Source: Psoroptes ovis (lineage: Eukaryota; Arthropoda; Arachnida; Sarcoptiformes; Psoroptidae). Taken from it: a stretch of 64,000 bases of DNA. Both the position numbers and the translations under genes were made by a program. The first letter of the stretch is position 1. Every line of letters begins with the position of its first letter. Below the pieces are notes generated by a model, which was not told where the DNA came from, ran no database searches, and saw only the letters and a list, made by a program, of their open reading frames with translations. Location: the NCBI GenBank assembly GCA_002943765.1, contig PQWQ01000022.1, forward strand, positions 496,001 through 560,000, written 5' to 3'. Shown one piece after another: positions 34,001 through 44,737 of the stretch.

Positions 34001-36336
34001 AAAAATTTTTCGCTTAAACCAAAAGAGTTGAACGAAAATGAAATTTTTTTTTTCTTCTCTTTAGGAATCAGGTTTTCATTGGTTCTTCTTGATTTCTTGA
34101 AGATTTTCTTGAATTCTTGGTGGTTAACCTCTTTGGAAATATGTTGTTTTCCAGCATTTTTTTTCCATGTGTGGCAGTTAATTTAATTTTAATTTCATTT
34201 CTGGTTAATTTATCTGAATTTCAAAATTATCTTGAAGAAATTTTTTGTACTTATAAAAGATAATTTGTTATGATAATTACTATTATTTGATAATTTTTTT
34301 TTCTTTTTTCCAATGAACTTTTTATGTAAAAAAAAATTCTTCAAAATTCAATTTTGATCAATGATGATGAAGATATATGAAGGTCATCAGTGAATAATTT
34401 TATTCACCAGAAAATTTGATCATCAATTTATTATTTGTCCATGTTGTATATATGATGATGATGCTATACTTCAAATATGACAAATGTCTGGTTATATATT
34501 TGTTTGGTATGCTTGTAACAAATGATATTATTATTATTATTTATTTGAATCAAATAAATTGATTCGATTCGAAAAAATTGTTCATCATTTCATTTTTCAA
34601 TTGTATTCTCTTCATTGAAATTATCCAGGTTTTTTCTTCCATCTATGCATTACAGCCATGGATGCCTAATAGAAAAAGAATAAGAAATTATTATCCTTGA
34701 AAATGATTATTGGAAAAATAAAAAAAATACAAATGTCTGGATTTATATTTGATATATTTTGATATAAACATGAACAACTTCTACAGAAAAGAAAAAATTC
34801 ATCGAAAATAACAATAGCCATTCATTATATAATGATTACATTATTTTTTGATGAATGAATGAATGAATGAATGGTTGGATGGTTGATTGTGATGAATGAA
34901 TTGAATAAATATTTTTGAATGGCCACTTTATATGATTGTGCTTATCAAAAAAAGAATTTAATTGCTTTCAAATCAAAGAATTTTCAATGATCTTTGATTG
35001 TATTGGGGTATGATTATTCTTGAAGGCTGGTCAGATGATGATGATGGTATTGACCAATTTACATGCAATAAAAAAAATGTTTGATTGTCTAAAATTCCTA
35101 AGAAAATTCCGAGAAATGAAAGGATTGTTATTACTATCATTATTATTATCATTGTTTGATAATTCAAGAGAAAAAAATATCTCAAAGAATTGATCAACAT
35201 TGTATCATTATCAAAATGTAATTTCACGAACATGAATATATGATGGCAATTGTGCAAAAAAAAAAAAAAAAAAATGAAAATTATCATTTTCTTTTCATGC
35301 ATATATATTCAACCAACCAAAGCATTTTCATTTTTTTCATACCTGTTTACATGATGGAAAGAAAAACCAGAATTGTTAATGACCAAATAAAATTGTATAT
35401 TCAAATGGAAGCAATGATTATTTTCTTTTTTCGCTCCGATCTCATCATAATTCAATGTGAATATCTTCTTCTTGATTTTTCTACCATACCATAGAGGCAA
35501 TGATATTATAAGTTTACCTTGAAAATATCAGGTTTTCAAATTTATTTTTTTGTTTGTTTCTTCTTCATCAAGAATTTTGAATGATTTTACTTTACTCGAA
35601 GCTCCTTTTGGATAATTTGCGTGATTATTATTATTATTTCATTCATTATTCTTTCATTGAGGGAATCCAACAACAACAACAACCATAATAATTATGATGA
35701 TGATGATGATGATGATTATCAACTCTATTATCATCAATGGGGTATGAATTCGAAAACGAAATTCATATTCAGGTTGTATACAACTGAAATATCTTGAAGC
35801 ACTGAAAAAAAAACAAAATAATTCATATTTTTTTAATTTTGATTATGAAATTAATATCAAAAAATATACTTACTCATAGCCTCAATGATGATTTGATTTA
35901 AAGAAAAATCAAATGATAATCTTGTTGGTTGGTCTTTTTTTTTATTTATTTAATCAATAAGACAAAACCCTTGAATCTCTTTTTCTTCTGACATCCATCA
36001 CATTCATGATTTTAGCCATATTTCCATTAATCTTATGTTTGGCCAATGTTGTTGAACTTTTTTGCGATGGAATTTCACTTTTTTTCAACATGAATTTAAT
36101 TGAAATTTAATGATAATCATTCGGATTTCAATGATAATAATGGTGATTGTTCATTGTTTCGTTTGATTGGTTGAACAAAGGAACAAAAGAACAAAAGAAA
36201 ATTCGAATTTCGAACTTTTCAAAAATTTCTGTAAACATTTCTTTTGGTTTTTTTTAACGAATCAAAATAATTCTGGAAACTTTTCCAATGCTTTTTTCAT
36301 AATTTTCATTTAAATTTTGAATTTTACGTACGAAAA

Positions 36337-37389
36337 ATGCAAAATTCAAACAATTTTTTCGGTTTATTCGGTAATGATGCTGATGAAATTGCTGGAGACG
36401 AAATGGTAGTCATGAATAGAAATGATCTGAATCATTGCCCAAAGCTTGAACCACAGCAACAACCATCATATGAACAATTATTGGCCAAATATAATGATGA
36501 TAATTGTAAAAAATTACAAATAAAAAATGAAAAATTTTGTATGATTTGTCGGCTAAATCAATTCAAATATAGTTGTCCAAAATGTCAGTGGAGAACATGT
36601 TCATTAATATGTTCAAAAAAACATAAATATAAAATGAATTGTGATGGTAAACGCGAGGATAGTCGCGATTTTGTACCATTGAAAAATTATAATGAAAAGG
36701 ATTTCAATTCAGGTGTGCTTTTACTTGTTGTTTTGATTGTAAAAATATCCAATTAATCATGTACTTTTCTCATAGATTTAAAATTCCTAGAAAAATGTAG
36801 CGAAACAATGAAAGATGCACAACGAATTCTGGCCAATAATCCTAAAAAAGACAATCTTTCATCGGTAAGTTTTGTATTGTTGAATTTAAAGTTCAAATCA
36901 CCAATCACAATTTTCCCCATTCAAAAGTGGACAACACGTTTCATACAAGAATGTCAACGACGACAAATTAAATATGAAAAAATGCCAATTATATTCAAAC
37001 GTTCTCGGCTGAATCAATCAATTTTCATTTATAAAACCAAAACAATACTTTGGGACCTGGAATTTATATTTAAATCCAGCGATGACCCAGCTTCTGACGA
37101 TAAAATTCTATGTAAAATATTTCGCCATAGAATTTCTGAGAAGAATTTACTCAAAAATATTGTCACCGATGTCATGAATGGGAATGATTGCAATAATGAT
37201 GACGATGACCATGGTGATAGCATTAAATTACTCCAGTCGTTTCGTCAACATGATTACGACATATATTTCAAACCAATCAATGGCAATGATCATCTTGATC
37301 ATCGATTGAATCCTGAATGGTCATTGGAGAAAAATTTGATTAATAAATACATAATTGAATATCCAACATTTGTTGTTTGTTTTCAGTGA
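36337..37389 (+). CDS. ZNHIT6: ZNHIT6 / BCD1, box C/D snoRNP assembly factor
   Basis: Three exons (36337-36712, 36776-36864, 36928-37389) join in phase to 308 residues. A zf-HIT domain lies near residues 68-104 (CMICRLNQFKYSCPKC...CSLICSKKHK). The C-terminal half has the family pattern: FLEKCSETM, FIQECQRRQI, a central mixed region and a terminal INKYIIEYPTFVVCF that aligns with the end of animal ZNHIT6. The protein works in the nucleus in early assembly of box C/D snoRNPs with the R2TP/NUFIP machinery. It is shorter than the human protein because the N-terminal extension is reduced to about 65 residues. AATAAA follows the stop at about 37445. It converges on the RING gene at 37572. Confidence 0.9.
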
Positions 37390-37571
37390 TGATTATTATT
37401 ATAACAAGCAATATTGAAAAACTTTATTAAAACATTTTCAAACAAATAAAATTATTGAAATCAAACAGGGTTGTGTTTAAAGCCTTTTGACTATATTGTG
37501 ACACATTGCACATGTGAATGATCAATTAATATTTTTAAAAAACATTGAATTAAAACGACAAAAATTTGAAA

Positions 37572-37946
37572 TTATTCATTTTCACGATCAATATAGATTT
37601 TCATTTGGGCATTAGAGATCGGTGTTTTACAAATGGGACAAATTTGTCTTATTCGCAATGCTTTCAGCAAACATTTTTGATGAAATAAATGATCACATGG
37701 CAGCTGTTCCAATGGTGGTTCAATCAGCTCTTGACATATGACACATAAATTTGTTGGCCTAATCGGTACCGAATGTGATCGATTGTAGTTAGTAGTACGA
37801 TTACCATAGCTATGTGATTGCTGTTCTTGATTATTGTTGAATAAATAATTTCCTAGCAAAACGCTTCCAGCACCGATTGCTGCGCCCAAAGCAAGCAATA
37901 ATCCAGAATGTCCAGATGTTTTGCGACTTTGATTATTATCTGGCAT
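37572..37946 (-). CDS. small membrane RING-finger protein (124 aa)
   Basis: A single-exon frame. An N-terminal Gly/Ala/Leu segment (GLLLALGAAIGAGSVLLG, residues 15-32) looks like a membrane anchor. A Ser/Asn-rich linker and a C-terminal RING follow (CVIC...C-D-H-LFH-QKC...CPIC, residues 68-110). The RING places it among E3 ubiquitin ligases. It has the same length and layout as the gene at 44363-44737, with the shared signature PLEQLPC-HLFH-KC, so the two are paralogues. It has a divergent start with NSE1 (227 bp). I do not know a named orthologue. Confidence 0.8.
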   Translation of the reverse strand: MPDNNQSRKTSGHSGLLLALGAAIGAGSVLLGNYLFNNNQEQQSHSYGNRTTNYNRSHSVPIRPTNLCVICQELIEPPLEQLPCDHLFHQKCLLKALRIRQICPICKTPISNAQMKIYIDRENE

Positions 37947-38173
37947 TTTGTCTATTTTTGTTCAATTGGTGAAAATTGAAATCAACAAATTAAAATGTTC
38001 AGGTTTGACAAAACAAAGAGAGCTGTGAAATTCATTAAAAAAAATGTAAATAAACATTTCGACTATTTCAACATTTGTTTGTTGTTTTGTCAATAAAAAT
38101 AGCCGAAAATTTTTCGCACCATAAACGAAAACTGCCAATTATTAAATTTCAAAATTCAAATTATAATTAAAAT
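37947..38173. promoter_or_regulatory. shared divergent promoter (RING gene / NSE1)
   Basis: 227 bp between opposite start codons, the only place for both promoters. AT-rich, no convincing TATA box. Confidence 0.55.
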
Positions 38174-38986
38174 ATGGAAAATAATTACAAATTTCAAACA
38201 TTATTTCATCAATTTTTATTAAAAAATCAATGTTTTACCGATAAACAGCTGGACACATGGATTGATAGTGAGTATTTCTCGTGGTTTTTGGCGCATTGTA
38301 TTCATATCGAAATATTTGATCATTCCTCGTTTACAGAAATTAAATCAAAGCCATTTTGCCGCAATTCTAGAATCATTAAAGAAACGGCCATCATGAATGC
38401 AAACAAAACATTTCGTAATTATGGTTTATCATTGAAGAAAATTTTCAACGAAACAAATAATGAAGTATATTACGTGCTCACCAATGATATTGTCGATGTA
38501 ATAGCATCGAAATCAACATGGACATCGAATGAAAATAATTTCTATTATCTCATATTGGATACGATTATGGGCACATTTCTCGAATTCAATCATGAAGAAG
38601 AATTTGATTTGAGCAAACATCTGTCAATCGGTGTAACATTTGCCAATAATTTATCGAGAAAAATCAATTTAACAATCATATTGGGAGAAAAATTAATCGA
38701 AAATTGGATTAATCAATTTTGGTTCGAAAAAATTGATTCAGCCACTAAACTAACGATTGGTCCACGAACCATGGTTCAAAAATCACAATATTTATTGAAA
38801 AAATATAATCTTGTTGAATGTAAATATTGTTGTCTGGTTTGTCTGTATGGTTATCGATGTTCAAATTGTAATTATTACTGTCATACATATTGTTTACAAC
38901 AACAAGAACAAACCATGAATGTTCAAAAATGTTCGACATGTAATGGTCAATTGATGTCGAATCAAATATTTAATCATTCCAATTGA
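38174..38986 (+). CDS. NSMCE1: NSE1, RING subunit of the SMC5/6 complex
   Basis: A single exon of 270 codons, close to the animal length of about 266. The N-terminal half has the winged-helix pattern of Nse1, with FRNYGLSLKKIFNE...VYYVLTN aligning to the region that binds Nse3. A second helix-turn element (ENWINQFWFEK...LTIGPR) precedes a C-terminal variant RING (CKYC-x9-CSNC-x3-CHTYC...CSTC). All eight ligands of the C4HC3 arrangement are present. NSE1 stimulates ubiquitin ligase activity in the NSE1-3-4 module during DNA repair. AATAAA follows near 39020. The gene converges on NAA50, 113 bp away. Confidence 0.8.
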   Translation: MENNYKFQTLFHQFLLKNQCFTDKQLDTWIDSEYFSWFLAHCIHIEIFDHSSFTEIKSKPFCRNSRIIKETAIMNANKTFRNYGLSLKKIFNETNNEVYYVLTNDIVDVIASKSTWTSNENNFYYLILDTIMGTFLEFNHEEEFDLSKHLSIGVTFANNLSRKINLTIILGEKLIENWINQFWFEKIDSATKLTIGPRTMVQKSQYLLKKYNLVECKYCCLVCLYGYRCSNCNYYCHTYCLQQQEQTMNVQKCSTCNGQLMSNQIFNHSN

Positions 38987-39099
38987 CCTTATAACAATAA
39001 TAATTGTAAAATTTTCTTTGAATAAAAAGTATCTTTCAATTTTTATTATTAGAAATCAATCGATTCAATCAATCATTCAGTAAATTCAGTGGCTTTATT

Positions 39100-39839
39100 T
39101 TATTTTTTCAAATTTTTCGACAATACATGTGCATCTGGTGGTTCGATACGTTTATAATAATTTTTACGTGTTTCAATTATTTCGAAACCAAATTTTTTAT
39201 AAAATTCAATAGCATCATCATTATTAATTTGTACATGAAGAAATATACTATCAAATTGTGGATCTTTATTTTCAACATAATCCAATATATGTTCAACCAT
39301 TTTAGAGCCAATACCTAGTCGGCGATATGATGCTAAACATCCTAATGTCATTATATATAGCCGGCGTTGATTATTTTCGGATGTATCGATACGGCAACAA
39401 ACCGCTCCAACCATTATATCATTGTAATAGGCTTTTTTGAAGAGACAAAATGATCAATCAATAATTAAAAACAAACAGTTGATAAACACGCACCCAACTT
39501 GGCCAAAGGTCCTGATTCCAGTACGTCTTTGTAGAATTTTGCATTATAACTAACCGGAAAAATCACCTGATTCAAACGTCTTAATAGTTTAATATTATGT
39601 GGGGTAACATCACCAAGTTCAATTATGCCGGGTCGTCTAAACAATGAGAAAAGAACATCATAAAACTTTTTCAAATGAAATTCGATCCACACAAACCTTT
39701 TCACTCGAATTATTGAACCATTCACTGTTGTTGTAGCATTTGTATCGGTATTTTCATTATTATCATTCACTTCAGATGAAGATATTGTTGGTTGATCATC
39801 TTTTTTAGACGATTCATTTATCGTGGTTATGATAGTCAT
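39100..39839 (-). CDS. NAA50: N-alpha-acetyltransferase 50 (NAA50 / San)
   Basis: Three exons: 39839-39697, 39636-39494, 39431-39100, joined in phase to 205 residues. The GNAT domain starts at about residue 50 (IIELGDVTPHNI) and includes LNQVIFPVSYN, IMTLGCLASYRRLGIG with the acetyl-CoA P-loop, HVQINN and KNYYKRIEP. It is very close to animal NAA50, the cytosolic enzyme of the NatE complex that acetylates Met-starting N-termini and supports sister-chromatid cohesion. The N-terminus is about 45 residues longer than usual, with a Ser/Asn/Thr-rich extension encoded mostly by exon 1. Its start is the first ATG of the frame. The gene is divergent from UFC1. Confidence 0.95.
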
Positions 39840-40123
39840 TTGATTTTGATATCAATTTGATTAATTCAATTCAAAAATCTTCAAAGATTATTGTTTTTGT
39901 TTGTTTTGAGATTTCTTCTCACAATTTTCTCAATTCTCACATGTGTGTTTATCAACGTATGCGTGTAAACGTCGAAATCAGCGTGGATGACACGTTTTTT
40001 TTGGCTCTCAAAAATTTTTTTCCTGTAAAGTTTCTCTTCAGTTTTCATTTCGAAACAAGTTTTTTCGGGAAACTTTCTCATCAATTATTTTGACCACGAA
40101 AGCAAATTTTATTCAGCCAAAAA
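39840..40123. promoter_or_regulatory. shared divergent promoter (NAA50 / UFC1)
   Basis: 284 bp between the start codons; the short open frames inside it are untranslated leader or chance. Confidence 0.55.
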
Positions 40124-40737
40124 ATGGTTGATGCCGCCACACGTAAATCGTTGACACAAATCCCACTGCTTAAAACTAAAGCAGGTCCACGTGATAAAGA
40201 ATTATGGCCACAACGATTGAAAGAAGAGCTGCAATCACTGATTGAATATGTAAAGAAAAATAAAGAAAATGATAATGATTGGTTTCGTTTGGAATCAAAT
40301 CAAGATGGCACCAAATGGTTTGGTAAATGTTGGTACATTTATAAGCTGGTTAAATATGAATTTGACATTGAATTCGATGTAAGTATTTTGATTTGATCAA
40401 GTATTTCAAAATCTTATGATATATTCGATGATAATGCAGATTCCGATAACATATCCAACGACATCGCCTGAAATCGCTTTGCCAGAATTAGATGGTAAAA
40501 CAGCAAAAATGTATCGTGGAGGTAAAATATGTACCAGTGATCATTTCAAGCCATTATGGGCCCGAAATGTTGGAAAATTTGGTATAGCACATGCTATGGC
40601 ACTTGGGGTATGCATTTTGCCACTTAATTCCATGTAATTTCATTAATTTTTTTCTTGAATTTCATCAGTTAGGACCTTGGCTAGCTGTTGAAATACCAGA
40701 TTTGGTTGAAAAAGGAATCGTCAAAGAAAAGGAATGA
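40124..40737 (+). CDS. UFC1: UFM1-conjugating enzyme UFC1
   Basis: Exons 40124-40378, 40440-40607 and 40669-40737 join in phase to 163 residues. The sequence follows animal UFC1 almost throughout: LLKTKAGPRDKELWPQRL, DNDWFRLESN, GTKWFGKCWY, PITYPTTSPEIALPELDGKT. The active-site cysteine is in GGKICTSDHFKPLW (about residue 115), and LGPWLAVEIPDL is encoded in the last exon. UFC1 is the E2 that accepts UFM1 from UBA5 and passes it to UFL1, chiefly at the endoplasmic reticulum. The C-terminus is slightly shorter than in vertebrates. Its stop is 98 bp from the TFIIB stop on the other strand. Confidence 0.97.
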
Positions 40738-40835
40738 ATTATTTTAATGAAATCAATGATTTATTTGTTATTTTTTATATGAATGAATTAATTCCAATCG
40801 AATGTTTATGCCATTTACATTATTATTAATAAAAA

Positions 40836-41768
40836 TCACATTTGTGGTAATTGATCAATTGGTGTAACGAATTTAAAATCTGGTGGAAATAATTTAGCAG
40901 CTTCTTTGATCATTGATTTATATGATTGACGTATGGTAACATCAGCAACGCCAGCAATATCGCCAATTTCTTTTTGTGATTTTTTATCCGCAGATGCTTG
41001 TGATGCCATATAAATGGCTGCTGCAGCCACCGATATTGGACTACGGCCAGGAACAATGTCCAATTCGACTGCTTTACGTGCAATGTGTGTTGCAGCACGT
41101 TGTACTGGATTCGATAGGCCAAGATTCGAACAAAATCTGGACATAAAATCACCAGTTGTAATGAGATCTACAGATGTTTCCAATGCTTTCAATATTAATT
41201 TGAAACATTTTCCAATTTCTTTTTTCGATACATTTGATACGGCACATATTTCTTTGAATGTACGTGGTACACCTTCTTGACGGCAAGCAATGTAAACACA
41301 GGCGGATGCAATCGCTTCATTACTACGACCTTTCAGTGTACGGCCATCATGTACTTGTTTGAATAATAAATTCGCTCGATCAACAATTGTTTTTGTCAAA
41401 TTAATTTTATCAGCCATATTACTGATTTCTTTGAAAGCATTGATCAATGCACGATCTGAACTGCTCATTTGTTTACGATTAAAATATTTCGGTTGACCAC
41501 TTTCATCGAATGATGCATCTGATGTACTGCGACCAATCATAGTGGTCAAATCAGAACCTTCAAGCAAAGGATTTTCGGCTGCACCAACACGTGATGGATC
41601 GGCTGTTGCTTTATCATTACTAAATGTACGCCATTCGGACCCGACATCAACAACACGATCACCAACAACAAGACCACATTCAGGACAAACAAGATCACCA
41701 GCACGATAATCTTCAATCAGCGGTGTATCTGGATGTGATGGACATGATACTTTATTGGTTCTGGACAT
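40836..41768 (-). CDS. TfIIB: transcription initiation factor TFIIB
   Basis: An intronless gene of 310 residues. The N-terminal zinc ribbon (CPSHPD...CPECG, residues 9-34) is followed by the B-reader/linker region (GSEWRTFSND, DPSRVG). Two cyclin-like repeats follow (about 120-195 and 215-295, with SNEAIASACVYIACRQE and SPISVAAAAIYMA). TFIIB bridges TBP-bound promoters and RNA polymerase II in the nucleus. Length and motifs match animal TFIIB (about 315). Start Met is followed by SRTNKVSCPSHPDTP, as expected for the family. Loss of introns sets it apart from its intron-containing neighbours. Confidence 0.97.
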   Translation of the reverse strand: MSRTNKVSCPSHPDTPLIEDYRAGDLVCPECGLVVGDRVVDVGSEWRTFSNDKATADPSRVGAAENPLLEGSDLTTMIGRSTSDASFDESGQPKYFNRKQMSSSDRALINAFKEISNMADKINLTKTIVDRANLLFKQVHDGRTLKGRSNEAIASACVYIACRQEGVPRTFKEICAVSNVSKKEIGKCFKLILKALETSVDLITTGDFMSRFCSNLGLSNPVQRAATHIARKAVELDIVPGRSPISVAAAAIYMASQASADKKSQKEIGDIAGVADVTIRQSYKSMIKEAAKLFPPDFKFVTPIDQLPQM

Positions 41769-42260
41769 GATCGATTTTGATTTGTTTATTTTTCTTGGTC
41801 AAAAATAAACAAAACAAAAATTGATTGACAAATGATTTGTTTACAACTGGCTCAAGATGAGAACAACAAAAAAAAAATTTTTGCTCAATTCATACTGTGC
41901 AGCATTTCGGAGACGAAAACTTGTTACGTATAAAAAATTTTATTCAAAAAGGACACAAAAAATTTAAGAAGAATATTTTGATGATTTAAAATTTAATAAA
42001 ATGAAAAAAATTTGTAGAAAAAAAAATTGATCAATTGAATTCATCTGCATTTCATTGAACATATTGGAAAAGTGTCTTAGCCGAAAAAAAATGAATGACA
42101 ATCTGTTCAAAACGATTGACGACATAACAAACAAACACTTTTGACGCGAATTAAATGATTTATATATGAACCTAATCATGTTAAGAAAATTTATTTTTTG
42201 TTCCATTTTTGCCAATAAGATTAATACAACAACGATACGATCGATTAATTGGTCAATTAT
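41769..42260. other. spacer between TFIIB and eRF1
   Basis: 491 bp containing the TFIIB promoter and the eRF1 3' untranslated region (both genes on the minus strand). AT-rich, no other feature seen. Confidence 0.6.
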
Positions 42261-43762
42261 TTAAAAACCATCAAATTCATCGAAATCATCCACATCATCA
42301 GCATCGGCACCATCGATTGAATTCATATCAACACGATAACGTAATAGGCCACCGATACCACCGAAACCTTTGACAAATTGTGAACCTTCTTGTGACCGGT
42401 CAGTAACGATTTCTAATGTGGCACCAAAATTTTTATAATTATTAGCTAACCATTCTAATAATGGTTGTGAATCTACCAGTTCTAGCTCGATACCATTTTC
42501 AATAAAATGTGATTTATCTTTTTCTTGTTCCGTTGTTAAATGTAAAACTTTTTCTTCATTTGTTTGTGGATTTTTCAATTGATAACGTGTTATGTTAAGA
42601 TTTTCCCAACAAATCAATATTTCGACGGCACCCATTTCCAGCGCTTTCAATGTATCTTTGACACCGAAACAATATTTACCAGTATCTTGATATATTTCTT
42701 CAAAATATTTGCCTATCATCAAGTATATTAAAGAAAAAATGATTAAAAAATCCTTAAAATAATCAATGATTGATAATTACTAATCAATTTTTTTTCTTGT
42801 ATAAATTTGACATTGGTTAGAATTTCTGTTGATAATTCGATTGCTTGATTGAAACCATTTTCACCACCATAAGAAACATCAACCAATTTCAAAACTTTTG
42901 CTTGTAATCTCTACACAATTAGACAAAATTATTATTATTTAGATTTTCATTAATTAAAATAAATTAAAATCTTACCTGATCAAACATATCAGATTGAGCA
43001 AGTTCGGTTTTAAAATCAGCTGAACCGGCTAATATTAAACCAGATATGTTTGGTTTATCATTTGTAATAAATAATTGTGTAGCAACTTCGGTCACTTTAC
43101 GAACATAATTATGACGTTTTTCCATACGTAAACGAGCGAAACGTAACGCAGATTGACCACCACGTCCATGTTTCTTGGGTAAATCGACTGGAAATTTATG
43201 CAATACATCTCTTGTATTACCTTGTAATGTACCAAATAATGCACCGCTACCATCCATAACAATGAAACCAAATTTATTATCATCAGCTAATAATGCCGAT
43301 AATGCTTCAGTATGGAATTTATTATCACATAAATATAATGATGTATTTATCGGTTTAAATGGTTCAAAATCAATGTTCACTTTCTTTTCTTTGCCTTCAT
43401 CGGTCACTATTGTACCACAATAAATGACTAAACCATTTGTTGGAACTTTTGGATATAATTTTAATCGTTGTTGTACAGATGTAATAGCGCCTAATACCGA
43501 TAAACGATTTACACGACTTTTTATATTTGATGCTGTACCAAATTCATCGGCTAACATTTTCGATACACGTGATATTTGATCTTTTGGCGGTATTATCAGT
43601 GATATCATTGATGTACCATTCCTGATTAATGGATAACATTATTAGAACATAAAGAAATCAATGATGAAAAACTCACCCTCTGGCTGCTTCTAATTTTTTA
43701 ATCAATTTCTTTACTTTCCATATTTCAACATTACGATCAGCGCTCGCTTCATCTAAAGACAT
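42261..43762 (-). CDS. eRF1: eukaryotic peptide chain release factor 1 (eRF1)
   Basis: Four exons: 43762-43677, 43621-42976, 42910-42781, 42712-42261, in phase, 437 residues. Domain 1 carries NIKS (61-64) and YLCDNKF for stop-codon reading, and domain 2 carries GGQ (183-185, in KKHGRGGQSALRF) for peptide release. Domain 3 (KALEMGAVEILI...KGFGGIGGLLRYRVD) binds eRF3. The C-terminus is the usual acidic tail (DDFDEFDGF). Nearly every residue in the first 280 matches animal eRF1. One splice, between exons 3 and 4, uses A|GTAATT and gives Ile-Ser-Lys where Ile-Gly is usual. The gene acts in cytosolic translation termination and is head-to-head with the second RING gene. Confidence 0.97.
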
Positions 43763-44362
43763 TTTTGTGCACAATAATTAATTGTAATTAATGAGCCGAT
43801 AGATTAATTTGATTTTTTGTTGAGAATTTTCAATTTAAATTGGAATAAATCAATCAGTGAGTAAACTTTAAATTAAAAAATAATTATTTTAGAAGACAAA
43901 CAAAATTTATCAAATCAAATAACTTTCACAATAAGTAAATCAAATGAAAACCACGAGAAATGCATGCACTAAAGTTATTTTTATTTTGCCACACGGACAA
44001 AAATTAAAATTATTTCACATTTCAATAAAATGAAACAAGAACTCGCGGTGTGCGTTGTGTATGTGTATGTGTGTATGCTAAATGCACGATACAAGGCTAA
44101 GTTTGTAAAGCTTATCAAACCAATTGAAAAGCACACAACGCATAATCAAATGCTACGAGAGAAACTTTTCGAAAAAGAAATTTTTTTTCGAACGGAAAAA
44201 AACTTTCCGTAATTTTTTTTCATAACAAAGTTTATGAATTTTTAATTCAAGTTTTATGTTTTGTTTTGATTTTCTCTGAAAAATGAAAATAAACAAAATT
44301 ATTTTTTTTTATTGATCAAAGGCGTAATTTCTCAAGATGACATAAAAGCTTCTCTGAAAAAA
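43763..44362. promoter_or_regulatory. divergent spacer eRF1 / RING gene
   Basis: 600 bp between opposite start codons, AT-rich with several A- or T-runs. The plus-strand open frame at 44030-44212 inside it has no coding character. Confidence 0.45.
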
Positions 44363-44737
44363 ATGTCAGCCAGAATTTATGTTGCAGCAGCCACTATTGT
44401 TGCCGGATTTTTTTATTATTGTTGGAAATATATGAATCAAACTGAAAGACCTTATACAAATCATAATAATAATGGTTCTAGAAGAGATAATGGAACATCA
44501 TCGAGAAGATCAACAACAATTATACCGATAAAACCAAGTGATTTATGTGTAATATGTACGGAAAAATTATCAGCACCATTAGAACAATTACCATGTCTAC
44601 ATTTATTTCATACCAAATGTATATCGTCTTGGTTTCAAATACAATCAAATCCTGTCGATACATTTACATGCCCATTTTGTCGCTATAAATTGAATCAAAA
44701 CGAACATGATGCTTATAGCTCACGTTTGCTTTCTTGA
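44363..44737 (+). CDS. small membrane RING-finger protein, paralogue (124 aa)
   Basis: Single exon. MSARIYVAAATIVAGFFYYC forms an N-terminal membrane segment and a Ser/Arg/Asn-rich linker follows. The C-terminal RING-H2 reads CVIC...C-L-H-LFH-TKC...CPFC. The frame is open upstream of this Met, but no earlier ATG is in frame. It has exactly the same length as the RING protein at 37572-37946. The two share IPIKPSDLCVIC / VPIRPTNLCVIC and PLEQLPC, so they arose by duplication within this 7 kb block. Probable E3 ubiquitin ligase of an internal membrane; the target is unknown. Confidence 0.8.
   Translation: MSARIYVAAATIVAGFFYYCWKYMNQTERPYTNHNNNGSRRDNGTSSRRSTTIIPIKPSDLCVICTEKLSAPLEQLPCLHLFHTKCISSWFQIQSNPVDTFTCPFCRYKLNQNEHDAYSSRLLS

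Larger units (their letters stand above)
25082..36336. other. 11 kb region without a recognisable gene
   Basis: No frame resembles a known protein. The region holds six MITEs, several microsatellites (GATGAT near 31899, AAT near 33337, ATG near 35696, GAGA near 30339), long A- or T-runs and moderate islands of higher complexity at 25860-26110, 27960-28140 and 30200-30790. Isolated exon-like segments with splice signals occur (25800-25708, 28137 downward, 30693-30555, 34665-34621, all minus strand). They may be introns and small exons of one large gene or chance. Confidence 0.5.

Noticed and set aside
35668..35774. Plus-strand exon-like Asn/Asp-rich segment ending ATATTCAG|GTTGTA
   Set aside because: The composition is simply a CAA/GATGAT microsatellite read in frame; the acceptor is weak and there is no start codon.
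42712..42790. Possible missing exon in eRF1 because of the weak A|GTAATT donor
   Set aside because: Both sides align to animal eRF1 without a gap and the phase fits, so no exon is missing.
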